The notes under the pieces: generated by a model
Databases searched by the model: none
Seen by the model: the letters and a program-made list of their open reading frames with translations, nothing else
What the model was told of the DNA's origin: nothing
Shown: positions 1 through 6,331 of the stretch, one piece after another
Position numbering within the stretch: the stretch's first letter is position 1
Layout: the number at the start of each line of letters is the position of its first letter
Translations under genes and position numbers: made by a program
Assembly: GCA_902806295.1 (NCBI GenBank)
Contig: CADCWB010000031.1
Span: forward strand, 1 to 8,011
Direction: 5' to 3'
DNA from: an uncultured Sphingomonas sp.
GTDB lineage: Bacteria > Pseudomonadota > Alphaproteobacteria > Sphingomonadales > Sphingomonadaceae
DNA: 8,011 bases

Positions 1-455
1 CAGGCGGGTGGCAGCGTGCGTTCTGCTTCTACGGTGAGGCAGTTGCCGTCAACGCCGGTGATGCGGACGCGCTCGCCGGCACGCGCCGGCCCGCCCCGAG
101 CACTCCACTCGCTGTCGCCAACGCGAACCCGGCCGTCGCGCTCGTCGATTGCGGAGACGACCTCTACGCTGCGGCCCACCAGCCGTGCGGACCGGTCGTT
201 GAGGTGCGGGTCGCTGCTGGCCACCGGACGAGCGGCATAGACCTTGCGCCCGATCATCACGGCGACGACCGTGTAGAGCACGAACAGTGCCAAGCCGGGC
301 ACCAAGCCGAGATCGAACATCAGCACGAAGGCGCCCGTGACCATCGCCGCCGCGCCGATGAACAGCAGGAAGAAGCCCGGCGCGACCACTTCGGCGATCA
401 GCAGGACGAGCCCTCCGATCAGCCACAGCCAGCCGGGCTCGAGATCGGCGAGCAT
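1..455 (-). CDS. NfeD family membrane protein (3' end at window edge)
   Basis: NfeD-family inner-membrane protein; 151 codons are visible from an ATG at 455. Two hydrophobic hairpin-like segments lie at about residues 9-34 and 35-68, with the typical GFF motif (residues 27-29) between the first helices. A soluble C-terminal domain at about 88-146 has the beta-rich pattern of the NfeD OB fold (RLVGRSVEVV, then RVGDSEWSARG, then GERVRITGVDG). The reading frame reaches position 3, and the two remaining bases read TG, so the stop may be a TGA completed by the base just outside the window; a length near 151 residues fits short NfeD proteins. The start shares one base with the stop of the upstream SPFH gene, which implies translational coupling. 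SPFH-NfeD pairs are widespread (for example qmcA-ybbJ in E. coli), and NfeD is thought to help assemble or stabilise the SPFH oligomer. The exact function here is inferred. Confidence 0.88.
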   Translation of the reverse strand, partial: MLADLEPGWLWLIGGLVLLIAEVVAPGFFLLFIGAAAMVTGAFVLMFDLGLVPGLALFVLYTVVAVMIGRKVYAARPVASSDPHLNDRSARLVGRSVEVVSAIDERDGRVRVGDSEWSARGGPARAGERVRITGVDGNCLTVEAERTLPPA

Positions 456-1459
456 CAGCCCTGAACCCGCGGCACGCCTGGCAAGGCGGTCGGTGCGCCG
501 CGCTCGGCCGTCAATTCGCGCTTGGGGGTTGGCTGCTCTGCCGCCGCCTGATCATTGCCGAAGGCTGATCGCGCGAGTTCGCCGATGCCGCCGAGGGAGC
601 CTATCAACTGCGTCGCCTCGACCGGGAACAGGATGGTCTTGGCATTGGGCGAGTTGGCGAACATGCCGAGCGCTTCGACATATTTCTGAGCGATGAAATA
701 GTTGATCGCCTGGGTGTTGCCGCCCGAGATGGCGTCACTCACCGCTTTGGTCGCGGCTGCTTCCGCGTCGGCCGAGCGTTCGCGGGCCTCGGCGTCGCGG
801 AAGGCGGCTTCCTTGCGGCCTTCCGCCTCCAGGATCTGCGAGGCCTTCTCACCCTCGGCCCGCAAGATCTCGGAGGCCCGCATGCCTTCGCTTTCCAGGA
901 TGGCCGCGCGCTTTTCGCGCTCGGCCTTCATCTGGCGCGTCATTGCGTTGACGATGTCGGCTGGCGGACGAATGTCCTTGAGCTCCACCCGGGTGATCTT
1001 CACGCCCCAGCTTTCGGTAGCGTGATCGACGACCTGAAGCAGCCGGGTGTTGATCTCATCACGCTTGGACAGGGTCTCGTCGAGGTCCATCGAACCCATC
1101 ACCGTGCGCAAGTTGGTGGTCGAGAGCGCCAGGATCGCGTTGTAGAGTTCGCTGACCTCATAGGCGGCCTTGGCAGGGTCGAGCACCTGGAAGAACACCA
1201 CTCCATCGACCGCCACCATCGCATTGTCCTTGGTGATGATCTCCTGTCCCGGAATGTCGAGCACCTGCTCCATCATGTTGATCTTGCGGCCGACCCGGTA
1301 GAAGAAGGCAGGCACGAAATTGAAACCGGGATCCGCGACCCGCACGAAGCGGCCGAAATGCTCGATCGTGTAGCGAAAGCCCTGGTGAACGATCTTGATG
1401 CTGATCATCATATACAGGACGACCAGCGCGGCCAGGAACAGCATGAAAGTGGTGAGCAT
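455..1459 (-). CDS. qmcA: SPFH/stomatin-family membrane protein, QmcA-like
   Basis: A 334-residue SPFH (stomatin/prohibitin/flotillin/HflK) protein, expected to form large membrane-anchored oligomers. One N-terminal hydrophobic segment (about residues 2-20) is followed by the SPFH domain (about 22-180) with the hallmark stretch KINMMEQVLDIPGQE (59-73), and AAYEVS at 98-103. An Ala/Glu/Arg-rich helical region predicted to form coiled coil follows (about 178-245), containing repeated ILxAEGxK-type units. The C-terminal part includes AINYFIAQKYVEAL (251-264). Sequence and length closely resemble E. coli QmcA (about 305 residues); the C-terminal tail beyond residue 300 is extra and low-complexity. 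The start at 1459 is chosen because a GGGGGA ribosome binding site lies 5 bases upstream and the hydrophobic anchor begins at once; the frame stays open further upstream only as an antisense shadow of the lyase gene. It forms a two-gene unit with the downstream NfeD gene. Confidence 0.93.
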   Translation of the reverse strand: MLTTFMLFLAALVVLYMMISIKIVHQGFRYTIEHFGRFVRVADPGFNFVPAFFYRVGRKINMMEQVLDIPGQEIITKDNAMVAVDGVVFFQVLDPAKAAYEVSELYNAILALSTTNLRTVMGSMDLDETLSKRDEINTRLLQVVDHATESWGVKITRVELKDIRPPADIVNAMTRQMKAEREKRAAILESEGMRASEILRAEGEKASQILEAEGRKEAAFRDAEARERSADAEAAATKAVSDAISGGNTQAINYFIAQKYVEALGMFANSPNAKTILFPVEATQLIGSLGGIGELARSAFGNDQAAAEQPTPKRELTAERGAPTALPGVPRVQG

Positions 1460-1525
1460 CTTATCCCCCGATGATTCTGCCGCGCATGATGCGACGCGCG
1501 GCCGCGCAAGCGAAGCGAAATCGGC
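1460..1525. promoter_or_regulatory. Divergent intergenic region with two dyads
   Basis: This 66-base gap must carry the promoters for both the SPFH-NfeD pair (leftward) and the CitE-like gene (rightward), unless those promoters lie inside the genes. No convincing -35/-10 pair was found on either strand. It contains two short dyads: CGCAT-G-ATGCG at 1483-1493 and the perfect 12-base palindrome GCGCGGCCGCGC at 1496-1507, with centres about 13-14 bases apart. Whether either binds a regulator is unknown; GC-rich palindromes also arise by chance in this base composition. Confidence 0.4.
1464..1469 (-). promoter_or_regulatory. Ribosome binding site for the SPFH gene
   Basis: Read on the minus strand, GGGGGA lies 5 bases before the ATG at 1459. 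It decides the start of the SPFH gene against the much longer open frame that continues upstream. Confidence 0.6.
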
Positions 1526-2320
1526 ATGAAGACGGACCTGTTCGGCAGACGGTCGGCCTTGTTCCTGCCAGCCAGCAATCCGCGCGCGATCGCCAAGGCT
1601 CGAGAAGCGGGAGCTGACCTGGTGATCCTCGACCTGGAGGATGCGGTCAGGCCGGAAGACAAGGAAATCGCCCGGGCGGCTGCCGTTACGGCAGTCGCAG
1701 AGCAATGGCCCTGTCCGGTCGCGATCCGCTTGAACGGGATCGCAAGCGAATGGCACCGGGCGGATGAGGAGGCAGTGGCGGACTCGGGCGCTGAGCTGGT
1801 GGTGCTGCCGCGCTGCGAGGACGAGGCGCAGGTGCGGCTGGTTCAGGAGCGCACCGGCAAACCCTGTGCGGCCATGATCGAGACGCCTGCCGGAGTGCTC
1901 GCCGCGTCCAGGATCGCCATGAACGCCGCTGCCCTGATCGCCGGCACGAATGACCTGCGTGCTTCCCTGCGGCTGCCGCCGGGCGCCGGGCGGCAGCAGA
2001 TTTCCGCCTCGTTGCAGTGGATCGTGTTGACGGCGCGGCTGGGCGGTATCCCGGCGTTCGACGGCGTCTTCAATCGGCTCGACGATCCGGAGGGTTTCGC
2101 GACCGAGGCGGGCGACGGGCGATTGCTCGGTTTCGATGGCAAGAGCCTGATCCACCCCAACCAGATCGCGCCTTGCCACGAGGCGTGGGCGCCGTCAGCG
2201 GATGAGCTTGCCCGCGCCGAGCGGCTGGTCGCTGCGGCGCAGGGCGGAGCGGAGCGGTTCGAGGGCGAGATGATCGAGCGCATGCATGTGGAGGCCGCGC
2301 TGCGCTTGCTGGGCCGCTAA
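1526..2320 (+). CDS. CitE-like CoA ester lyase (HpcH/HpaI family)
   Basis: A 264-residue TIM-barrel protein of the HpcH/HpaI aldolase/citrate lyase beta family, which cleaves or forms C-C bonds in acyl-CoA substrates using a divalent metal. Family motifs run in order: SALFLPASNPR (10-20, with the substrate-binding Arg20 region), DLVILDLEDAV (31-41), AIRLNG with Arg68 (66-71), MIETPAGV with Glu119 (117-124), GTNDL with Asp143 (140-144), and GFDGKSLIHPNQI (202-214). Arg68, Glu119 and Asp143 match in motif and approximate spacing the substrate and metal ligands of characterised CitE-like and malyl-CoA lyase enzymes. It is shorter than malyl-CoA lyases (over 300 residues) and has the length of stand-alone CitE-like proteins. 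No citD or citF is nearby, so it is unlikely to be a citrate lyase subunit; the substrate could be citramalyl-CoA, malyl-CoA or another 3-hydroxyacyl-CoA. It is the first gene of the rightward block, 37 bases before guaB. Confidence 0.9.
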   Translation: MKTDLFGRRSALFLPASNPRAIAKAREAGADLVILDLEDAVRPEDKEIARAAAVTAVAEQWPCPVAIRLNGIASEWHRADEEAVADSGAELVVLPRCEDEAQVRLVQERTGKPCAAMIETPAGVLAASRIAMNAAALIAGTNDLRASLRLPPGAGRQQISASLQWIVLTARLGGIPAFDGVFNRLDDPEGFATEAGDGRLLGFDGKSLIHPNQIAPCHEAWAPSADELARAERLVAAAQGGAERFEGEMIERMHVEAALRLLGR

Positions 2321-2323
2321 CCC

Positions 2324-2352
2324 TTGCCGAATCGCTTCGCGCTCGCCACTAG
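2324..2352 (+). promoter_or_regulatory. Weak candidate promoter directly before guaB
   Basis: TTGCCG (2324-2329) and CACTAG (2347-2352) are spaced by 17 bases in the 37-base gap. The -35 matches the sigma-70 consensus at 4 of 6 positions, the -10 at only 2 of 6. If real, transcription would start close to the guaB ATG at 2358 and give a nearly leaderless message, which would fit the missing ribosome binding site. This is inference from a weak match. Confidence 0.2.
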
Positions 2353-2357
2353 CCGCC

Positions 2358-3836
2358 ATGGCCGACATCCTCGACGCTCCCCACATTCCCCTGGGTCTCA
2401 CTTTCGACGACGTGCTCCTGCAGCCGCTCGAGTCGAACGTGTTACCGAGCCAAGCGGACACCCGCAGCTTCCTGACCCGCGAAATCCCGCTCTGCATCCC
2501 GATCCTGTCCTCGGCGATGGACACGGTGACCGAAGCCGACATGGCGATCGCCATGGCGCACCTGGGCGGGATCGGCGTGCTGCATCGTAACCTGACGGTC
2601 GAGGAGCAAGCCGCGGCCGTTCGCCAGGTCAAGCGGTTCGAAAGCGGCATGGTCGTGAACCCGATCACCATGACGCCAGACCAGACGCTGGCCGAGGCGC
2701 TGGAATTGATGCGGTCCAACAAGATCAGCGGCATTCCGGTGGTGGAGCGGTCGGGCAAGTTGGCGGGCATCCTGACCAATCGCGACGTCCGTTTCGCAGA
2801 GAACCCCGATCAACCTGTTTCCGAGCTGATGACCCGCGAAAATCTGGCGACGGTTGCGGCCGGGGCCAGCCAGGATGAAGCCCGGCGACTGCTTCACCAG
2901 CGCCGTATCGAAAAGCTGCTGGTGGTCGACAGCGCCGAGCATTGCGTGGGCCTGATCACGGTCAAGGACATCGAAAAGGCCGTAGCCTCGCCCAACGCCA
3001 CCAAGGACGCCGAGGGGCAGCTGCGCGTTGCTGCGGCCAGCACGGTGGGCGACAAGGGCTGGGAGCGGTCCGAGGCGCTGATGGATGCGGGCGTGGACTG
3101 CATCGTTATCGACACCGCGCACGGCCACAATGTCGAAGTGTCGCGGGCGGTTGAGCGGGTGAAAAGCGCCAGCAACCGCGTGCAGGTGATCGCCGGCAAC
3201 GTCGCGACGCCGGATGCGGCCAAGGCGCTGGCTGATGCAGGCGCGGACGCGATCAAGGTCGGGATCGGGCCTGGCTCGATCTGCACCACCAGGATCGTTG
3301 CCGGCGTCGGCGTACCGCAGCTGTCCGCGGTGATGAGCGCTGCTTCGGCTGCGGCAGGGCGGGGGGTGCCCGTGATTGCCGATGGCGGCATCCGCACCTC
3401 GGGCGACATCGCCAAGGCGCTCGCCGCTGGAGCATCGACGGTGATGGTGGGATCGTTGCTGGCCGGCACCGAGGAAGCACCAGGCGAAACCTTCCTCTAC
3501 CAAGGCCGCGCCTACAAGGCATATCGCGGGATGGGCAGCGTCGGCGCCATGTCGCGCGGTTCGGCCGATCGCTACTTTCAGCAGGACATCAAGGACCAGA
3601 TGAAGCTGGTGCCCGAGGGGATCGAAGGACAGGTGCCGTTCAAGGGTTCGGCCTCGGCGATCATTCATCAGCTGGTCGGCGGGGTGAAGGCGGCGATGGG
3701 TTATACCGGCGCCAACACTATCGCGGAGCTGCAGAAGCGGGCGCGTTTCGTCCGGATCACCAACGCCGGCCTGAGCGAAAGTCATGTCCATGACGTTGCG
3801 ATCACCCGAGAAGCGCCCAACTATCCGACCCGGTAA
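2358..3836 (+). CDS. guaB: Inosine-5'-monophosphate dehydrogenase
   Basis: IMP dehydrogenase, the cytosolic NAD-dependent enzyme that oxidises IMP to XMP at the committed step of guanine nucleotide synthesis. The 492 residues match the usual bacterial length (488 in E. coli). The catalytic barrel begins with LTFDDVLLQP (14-23) and SSAMDTVTE (51-59). It is interrupted by two CBS domains, at about 95-152 and 155-210, which normally mediate ATP/GTP control of the octamer. The barrel resumes with the active-site loop GIGPGSICTTR (302-312) carrying the catalytic Cys309, the IMP phosphate-binding ADGGIRTSGD (341-350), YRGMGS (389-394) and the mobile flap Arg405-Tyr406. All key residues are present. 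The ATG at 2358 is chosen because it gives the standard N-terminus; an in-frame ATG at 2286 would add 24 atypical residues inside the lyase gene. No Shine-Dalgarno sequence precedes 2358. rsmB follows after 6 bases. Confidence 0.98.
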   Translation: MADILDAPHIPLGLTFDDVLLQPLESNVLPSQADTRSFLTREIPLCIPILSSAMDTVTEADMAIAMAHLGGIGVLHRNLTVEEQAAAVRQVKRFESGMVVNPITMTPDQTLAEALELMRSNKISGIPVVERSGKLAGILTNRDVRFAENPDQPVSELMTRENLATVAAGASQDEARRLLHQRRIEKLLVVDSAEHCVGLITVKDIEKAVASPNATKDAEGQLRVAAASTVGDKGWERSEALMDAGVDCIVIDTAHGHNVEVSRAVERVKSASNRVQVIAGNVATPDAAKALADAGADAIKVGIGPGSICTTRIVAGVGVPQLSAVMSAASAAAGRGVPVIADGGIRTSGDIAKALAAGASTVMVGSLLAGTEEAPGETFLYQGRAYKAYRGMGSVGAMSRGSADRYFQQDIKDQMKLVPEGIEGQVPFKGSASAIIHQLVGGVKAAMGYTGANTIAELQKRARFVRITNAGLSESHVHDVAITREAPNYPTR

Positions 3837-3842
3837 ACGGCG

Positions 3843-4988
3843 GTGACGCCCCAAGCGCGCGCCCAGGCGGCGATCGAGATACTGGACCAGGTGATCGCTG
3901 CCACACGCGACGATGGACCGCCGGCGGACTCGCTTGTGACGGCTTATTTCAAGACCCGCCGCTATGCTGGTGCCAAGGACCGGCGAGCGGTGCGCGAGCT
4001 GGTTTTCGCTGCGATCCGTCACTCGGCCGAGCGGCCGGAGACTGGGCGCGCTGCCCTGCTGCCGATCGCGGGTGAGCTGTTCGACGGAGCGCCACATGGG
4101 CCTGAGCCGGTGAGGGAGGGCGAGGCGAGGGCCGAAGCAGGCGACGTGCCTCCATGGCTGCTGCCGGAACTCTCCTGCTTGGTCCAAGTGGACGGCAGCT
4201 TGGTCGAGCGTGCGCCGCTGGACCTCCGGGCCAAGCCACCGCGCGAGGCAGTCGCGGTGGAGTTCCCGGATGCACACCCGACGCCGTTCAGCCCTTGGGG
4301 CCTGCGATTACCCCCGGACAGCAAGGTCACCGACCATCCAGCGTACCTCGGAGGGCGGGTCGAGGTGCAGGATGAAGGCAGCCAGCTGATCGCACTGGCC
4401 TCTGCACCTGCCGGCGGCGAGCGGTTGCTCGATCTCTGCGCCGGAGCTGGCGGCAAGTCGCTGGCGCTAGCGGCGGCGGCTCCTGGCGCGGAGATCATCG
4501 CTTGCGACACCAATCGGCAGCGCTTGTCACGGCTGCAGCCGCGGGCGCTCAGGGCCGGTGCGCAGATCGCCGTTCGGTTGCTCGACGTTCCGCGAGAGGC
4601 TGAGGGACTCAGCGATCTTCGGGGCCGCTGCGACCTGGTGCTGGTGGACGCGCCCTGCTCCGGCTCAGGGACGTGGCGGCGCAACCCGGAGGGGCGCTGG
4701 CGGCTGTCACCCGAGCGGCTGGAGCGCTTGCTGGCGCTGCAGGCCCGGGTGCTCGATCTCGCCGCACCGTTGGTTAGGCCAGGGGGCCGGCTTGTCTACG
4801 CCGTTTGCTCGCTGCTCAACCGCGAAGGCGCCGGCCAGGCGGAGCAGTTCCTCAGCCGCCATTCAGCTTACAAGGTCGAGGATCCAGGACTGACCGCCGG
4901 GCGTTCTGATGGTGCCGGAAAGCTTCTCACTCCGGGACATGATGGAACTGACGGCTTTTTCATTGCGCGGTTCGGCCTGAATGGGTGA
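3843..4988 (+). CDS. rsmB: RsmB/NOP-family 16S rRNA (cytosine-C5) methyltransferase
   Basis: SAM-dependent m5C methyltransferase of the RsmB/Sun group, expected to modify C967 (E. coli numbering) of 16S rRNA before 30S assembly. The N-terminal part (about 1-110, with AKDRRAVRELVFAAIRH at 44-60) resembles the degenerate NusB-like RNA-binding domain of alphaproteobacterial RsmB. The catalytic domain carries VQDEGSQL (175-182), SAM motif I LLDLCAGAGGKSLALA (195-210), acidic Asp222 in motif II, motif IV DAPCSGSGTWRRNP with Cys272 (269-282), and motif VI YAVCSLL with the nucleophile Cys322 (319-325). Both catalytic cysteines are therefore present. At 381 residues it is shorter than the E. coli protein (429), mostly in the N-terminal half, as is common in alphaproteobacteria. 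Motif VI reads AVCS rather than the usual ATCS, and the following PEEN-type segment is NREG. The start is a GTG six bases after the guaB stop. Confidence 0.93.
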   Translation: MTPQARAQAAIEILDQVIAATRDDGPPADSLVTAYFKTRRYAGAKDRRAVRELVFAAIRHSAERPETGRAALLPIAGELFDGAPHGPEPVREGEARAEAGDVPPWLLPELSCLVQVDGSLVERAPLDLRAKPPREAVAVEFPDAHPTPFSPWGLRLPPDSKVTDHPAYLGGRVEVQDEGSQLIALASAPAGGERLLDLCAGAGGKSLALAAAAPGAEIIACDTNRQRLSRLQPRALRAGAQIAVRLLDVPREAEGLSDLRGRCDLVLVDAPCSGSGTWRRNPEGRWRLSPERLERLLALQARVLDLAAPLVRPGGRLVYAVCSLLNREGAGQAEQFLSRHSAYKVEDPGLTAGRSDGAGKLLTPGHDGTDGFFIARFGLNG

Positions 4989-5006
4989 CAAGCGGGTCAA
5001 CTGGCT

Positions 5007-5010
5007 GGAG
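5007..5010 (+). promoter_or_regulatory. Ribosome binding site deciding the TPR gene start
   Basis: GGAG ends 6 bases before the ATG at 5017. Neither earlier in-frame ATG is served as well: 4981 has no purine-rich sequence before it, and 5011 directly abuts the GGAG. This favours 5017 as the start. Confidence 0.5.
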
Positions 5011-5016
5011 ATGGTG

Positions 5017-5514
5017 ATGCGGATACTGCCGATTGCAGGTGCTTTGGGGATCGTGGCCGCCTTGGTGGCGAGTAGTGGCCAAAGCCAGACTCCCGACAGC
5101 CAGTTGAACCCGGCGTCCGTGGCCCTGCTGAAGCAAGGTGAAGCTTCGCTCGCGGCTGGAAACTTCGCGGCGGCAGACGACGCGCTTGAAACCGCACTCG
5201 CGGTCGACCCCCGCAATCGCCAGGCGTTCATCAGTCTGGCGCGCGTGGCTCAGCGGCAGAAGCTGTACGGGCAGGCGGTGCGTTATACGAACAAGGCGCT
5301 CGCGCTCGAGCCCAACGACGTCAATGCGCTGGCCATCCAGGGTGAGGCGCTGGTCGAGATGGGTGCAGCCGCACGGGCCCAGCAGAATCTAGCAAAGGTG
5401 AAGCAGCTGTGCGGCGCCAACGCCTGCGCGCAAGCGACGCAGCTGTCGGCGGCGATTGCGCGCGGCCCTGCGGTGGCGCAGAAAGCTCCCACGCCAGGCA
5501 CCAAGACCAACTAA
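5017..5514 (+). CDS. Small exported TPR-repeat protein
   Basis: A 165-residue protein of unknown specific role, probably periplasmic. From the ATG at 5017 it begins with a signal-peptide-like stretch (MRILPIAGALGIVAALVASS, residues 1-20; likely cleavage around 20-25). Three TPR-like helical hairpins follow at about 35-68, 69-102 and 103-136, with TPR signatures such as ASLAAGNFAAADDALETAL (43-61) and LYGQAVRYTNKALALEPN (83-100). TPR proteins act as binding scaffolds, so a partner-binding role is inferred. Cys132 and Cys137 (CGANAC) lie in the third repeat and could form a disulphide in the periplasm. The tail is Ala/Pro/Thr-rich. The same frame is open from an ATG at 4981, overlapping the rsmB stop by 8 bases and adding 12 residues; the signal peptide and ribosome binding site favour 5017. 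It is the last gene of the rightward block. Confidence 0.85.
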   Translation: MRILPIAGALGIVAALVASSGQSQTPDSQLNPASVALLKQGEASLAAGNFAAADDALETALAVDPRNRQAFISLARVAQRQKLYGQAVRYTNKALALEPNDVNALAIQGEALVEMGAAARAQQNLAKVKQLCGANACAQATQLSAAIARGPAVAQKAPTPGTKTN

Positions 5515-5515
5515 A

Positions 5516-6331
5516 TTAAGACAGGCCGCGAGCCAGCTCGACCCACTCGGAAACGCTGACCGTTTCGGCCCGGCGTTCCGGTGCGATCCCGAGCGGCACC
5601 AGTGTGTCGAGTGCACCCGTGACGCCCTTGAGGCTCTGACGCAGCATCTTGCGACGTTGACCGAAGGCCGCGGCGGTCAGCCGCTCCAGCACTTGCGGGT
5701 TGACCCCGACCGGCTGCTCGGCGGGCACGACATGCACCACCGCGCTGGCTACCTTCGGCGGGGGAGTGAAGGCGGAACGATGGACTGCCATGGCGATGCG
5801 CGGGTTTGCGCGCCATTGCGAGGCGACGGCAAGCCGCCCGTAGTGCTCGCTGTCCGGACGCGCCACAATCCGCTCGGCGACCTCGCGCTGGAACATCAGG
5901 GTGAGCGAGCGCCACCACGGCGGCCAGGTTTCACCGCTCAGCCAGCGCAGCAGCAACGCGGTTCCGATATTGTAGGGCAGGTTGGAGACGATATGTGCGC
6001 CGCCGCCGACCGCAGAAGCCTCGTCGATCTTAAGCGCGTCGTCCTCGATCAGGCGTAGCTTGCCGGGGAAGGCGGCGGCCAGGTCGGCCAGCGCCGGGAG
6101 GCAGCGCCGATCGCGCTCCACCGCCACCACGGAAGCCCCGGCTTCGAGCAGTGCGCCCGTCAGCCCGCCAGGCCCTGGACCGACCTCGTAGACCGTCTCG
6201 CCGCTAAGCAATTCCGGGATAGCGGCAATTCGGCTTAGTAGTTGCCGGTCGAGGATGAAGTTCTGACCTAGCGCCTTGGACGCGCTCAGCCCATGGCGCG
6301 CGATGACCTCACGCAAGGGAGGAAGAGTCAC
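5516..6331 (-). CDS. rsmA: 16S rRNA (adenine1518/1519-N6)-dimethyltransferase
   Basis: RsmA/KsgA, the near-universal enzyme that dimethylates A1518 and A1519 at the 3' end of 16S rRNA using SAM, late in 30S maturation; its loss confers kasugamycin resistance. The 271 residues match the family (273 in E. coli). Visible motifs are KALGQNFILD (19-28), SAM motif I EVGPGPGGLTG (49-59), acidic Glu72 in VERD (71-74), EDDALK (96-101), the catalytic NLPYN (117-121), FTPPPKV (188-194) and FGQRRKMLRQSLK (223-235). All expected catalytic residues are present. The start is a GTG at 6331 that overlaps the pdxA stop by four bases (GTGA), with no separate ribosome binding site visible, so translation is probably coupled to pdxA. 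It ends one base from the convergent TPR gene. Confidence 0.98.
   Translation of the reverse strand: MTLPPLREVIARHGLSASKALGQNFILDRQLLSRIAAIPELLSGETVYEVGPGPGGLTGALLEAGASVVAVERDRRCLPALADLAAAFPGKLRLIEDDALKIDEASAVGGGAHIVSNLPYNIGTALLLRWLSGETWPPWWRSLTLMFQREVAERIVARPDSEHYGRLAVASQWRANPRIAMAVHRSAFTPPPKVASAVVHVVPAEQPVGVNPQVLERLTAAAFGQRRKMLRQSLKGVTGALDTLVPLGIAPERRAETVSVSEWVELARGLS

Noticed and set aside
1460..2179. Open minus-strand frame extending the SPFH gene upstream by about 240 codons.
   Set aside because: It is antisense to the well-supported CoA lyase gene and has no family-like sequence. The true start has a ribosome binding site and begins directly with the membrane anchor; long antisense frames are common at this GC content.
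2286..2357. Longer guaB starting at the ATG at 2286.
   Set aside because: It would add 24 residues unlike any IMP dehydrogenase N-terminus and lie inside the lyase gene; the start at 2358 gives the standard protein.
2442..4277. 611-codon minus-strand open frame opposite guaB and rsmB.
   Set aside because: It is Arg/His-rich with no recognisable motif, crosses two genuine genes on the other strand, and is explained by GC bias at third codon positions.
4981..5016. Longer TPR protein starting at the ATG at 4981.
   Set aside because: No ribosome binding site precedes it, and the added charged residues weaken the signal peptide; 5017 has GGAG at 6 bases. It cannot be excluded, since overlap with the rsmB stop would permit coupling.
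5529..5540. CGAGC-CA-GCTCG inverted repeat near the convergent gene ends as a terminator.
   Set aside because: The loop is too small, the stem is only five bases, it lies inside rsmA, and no T-run follows on either strand.
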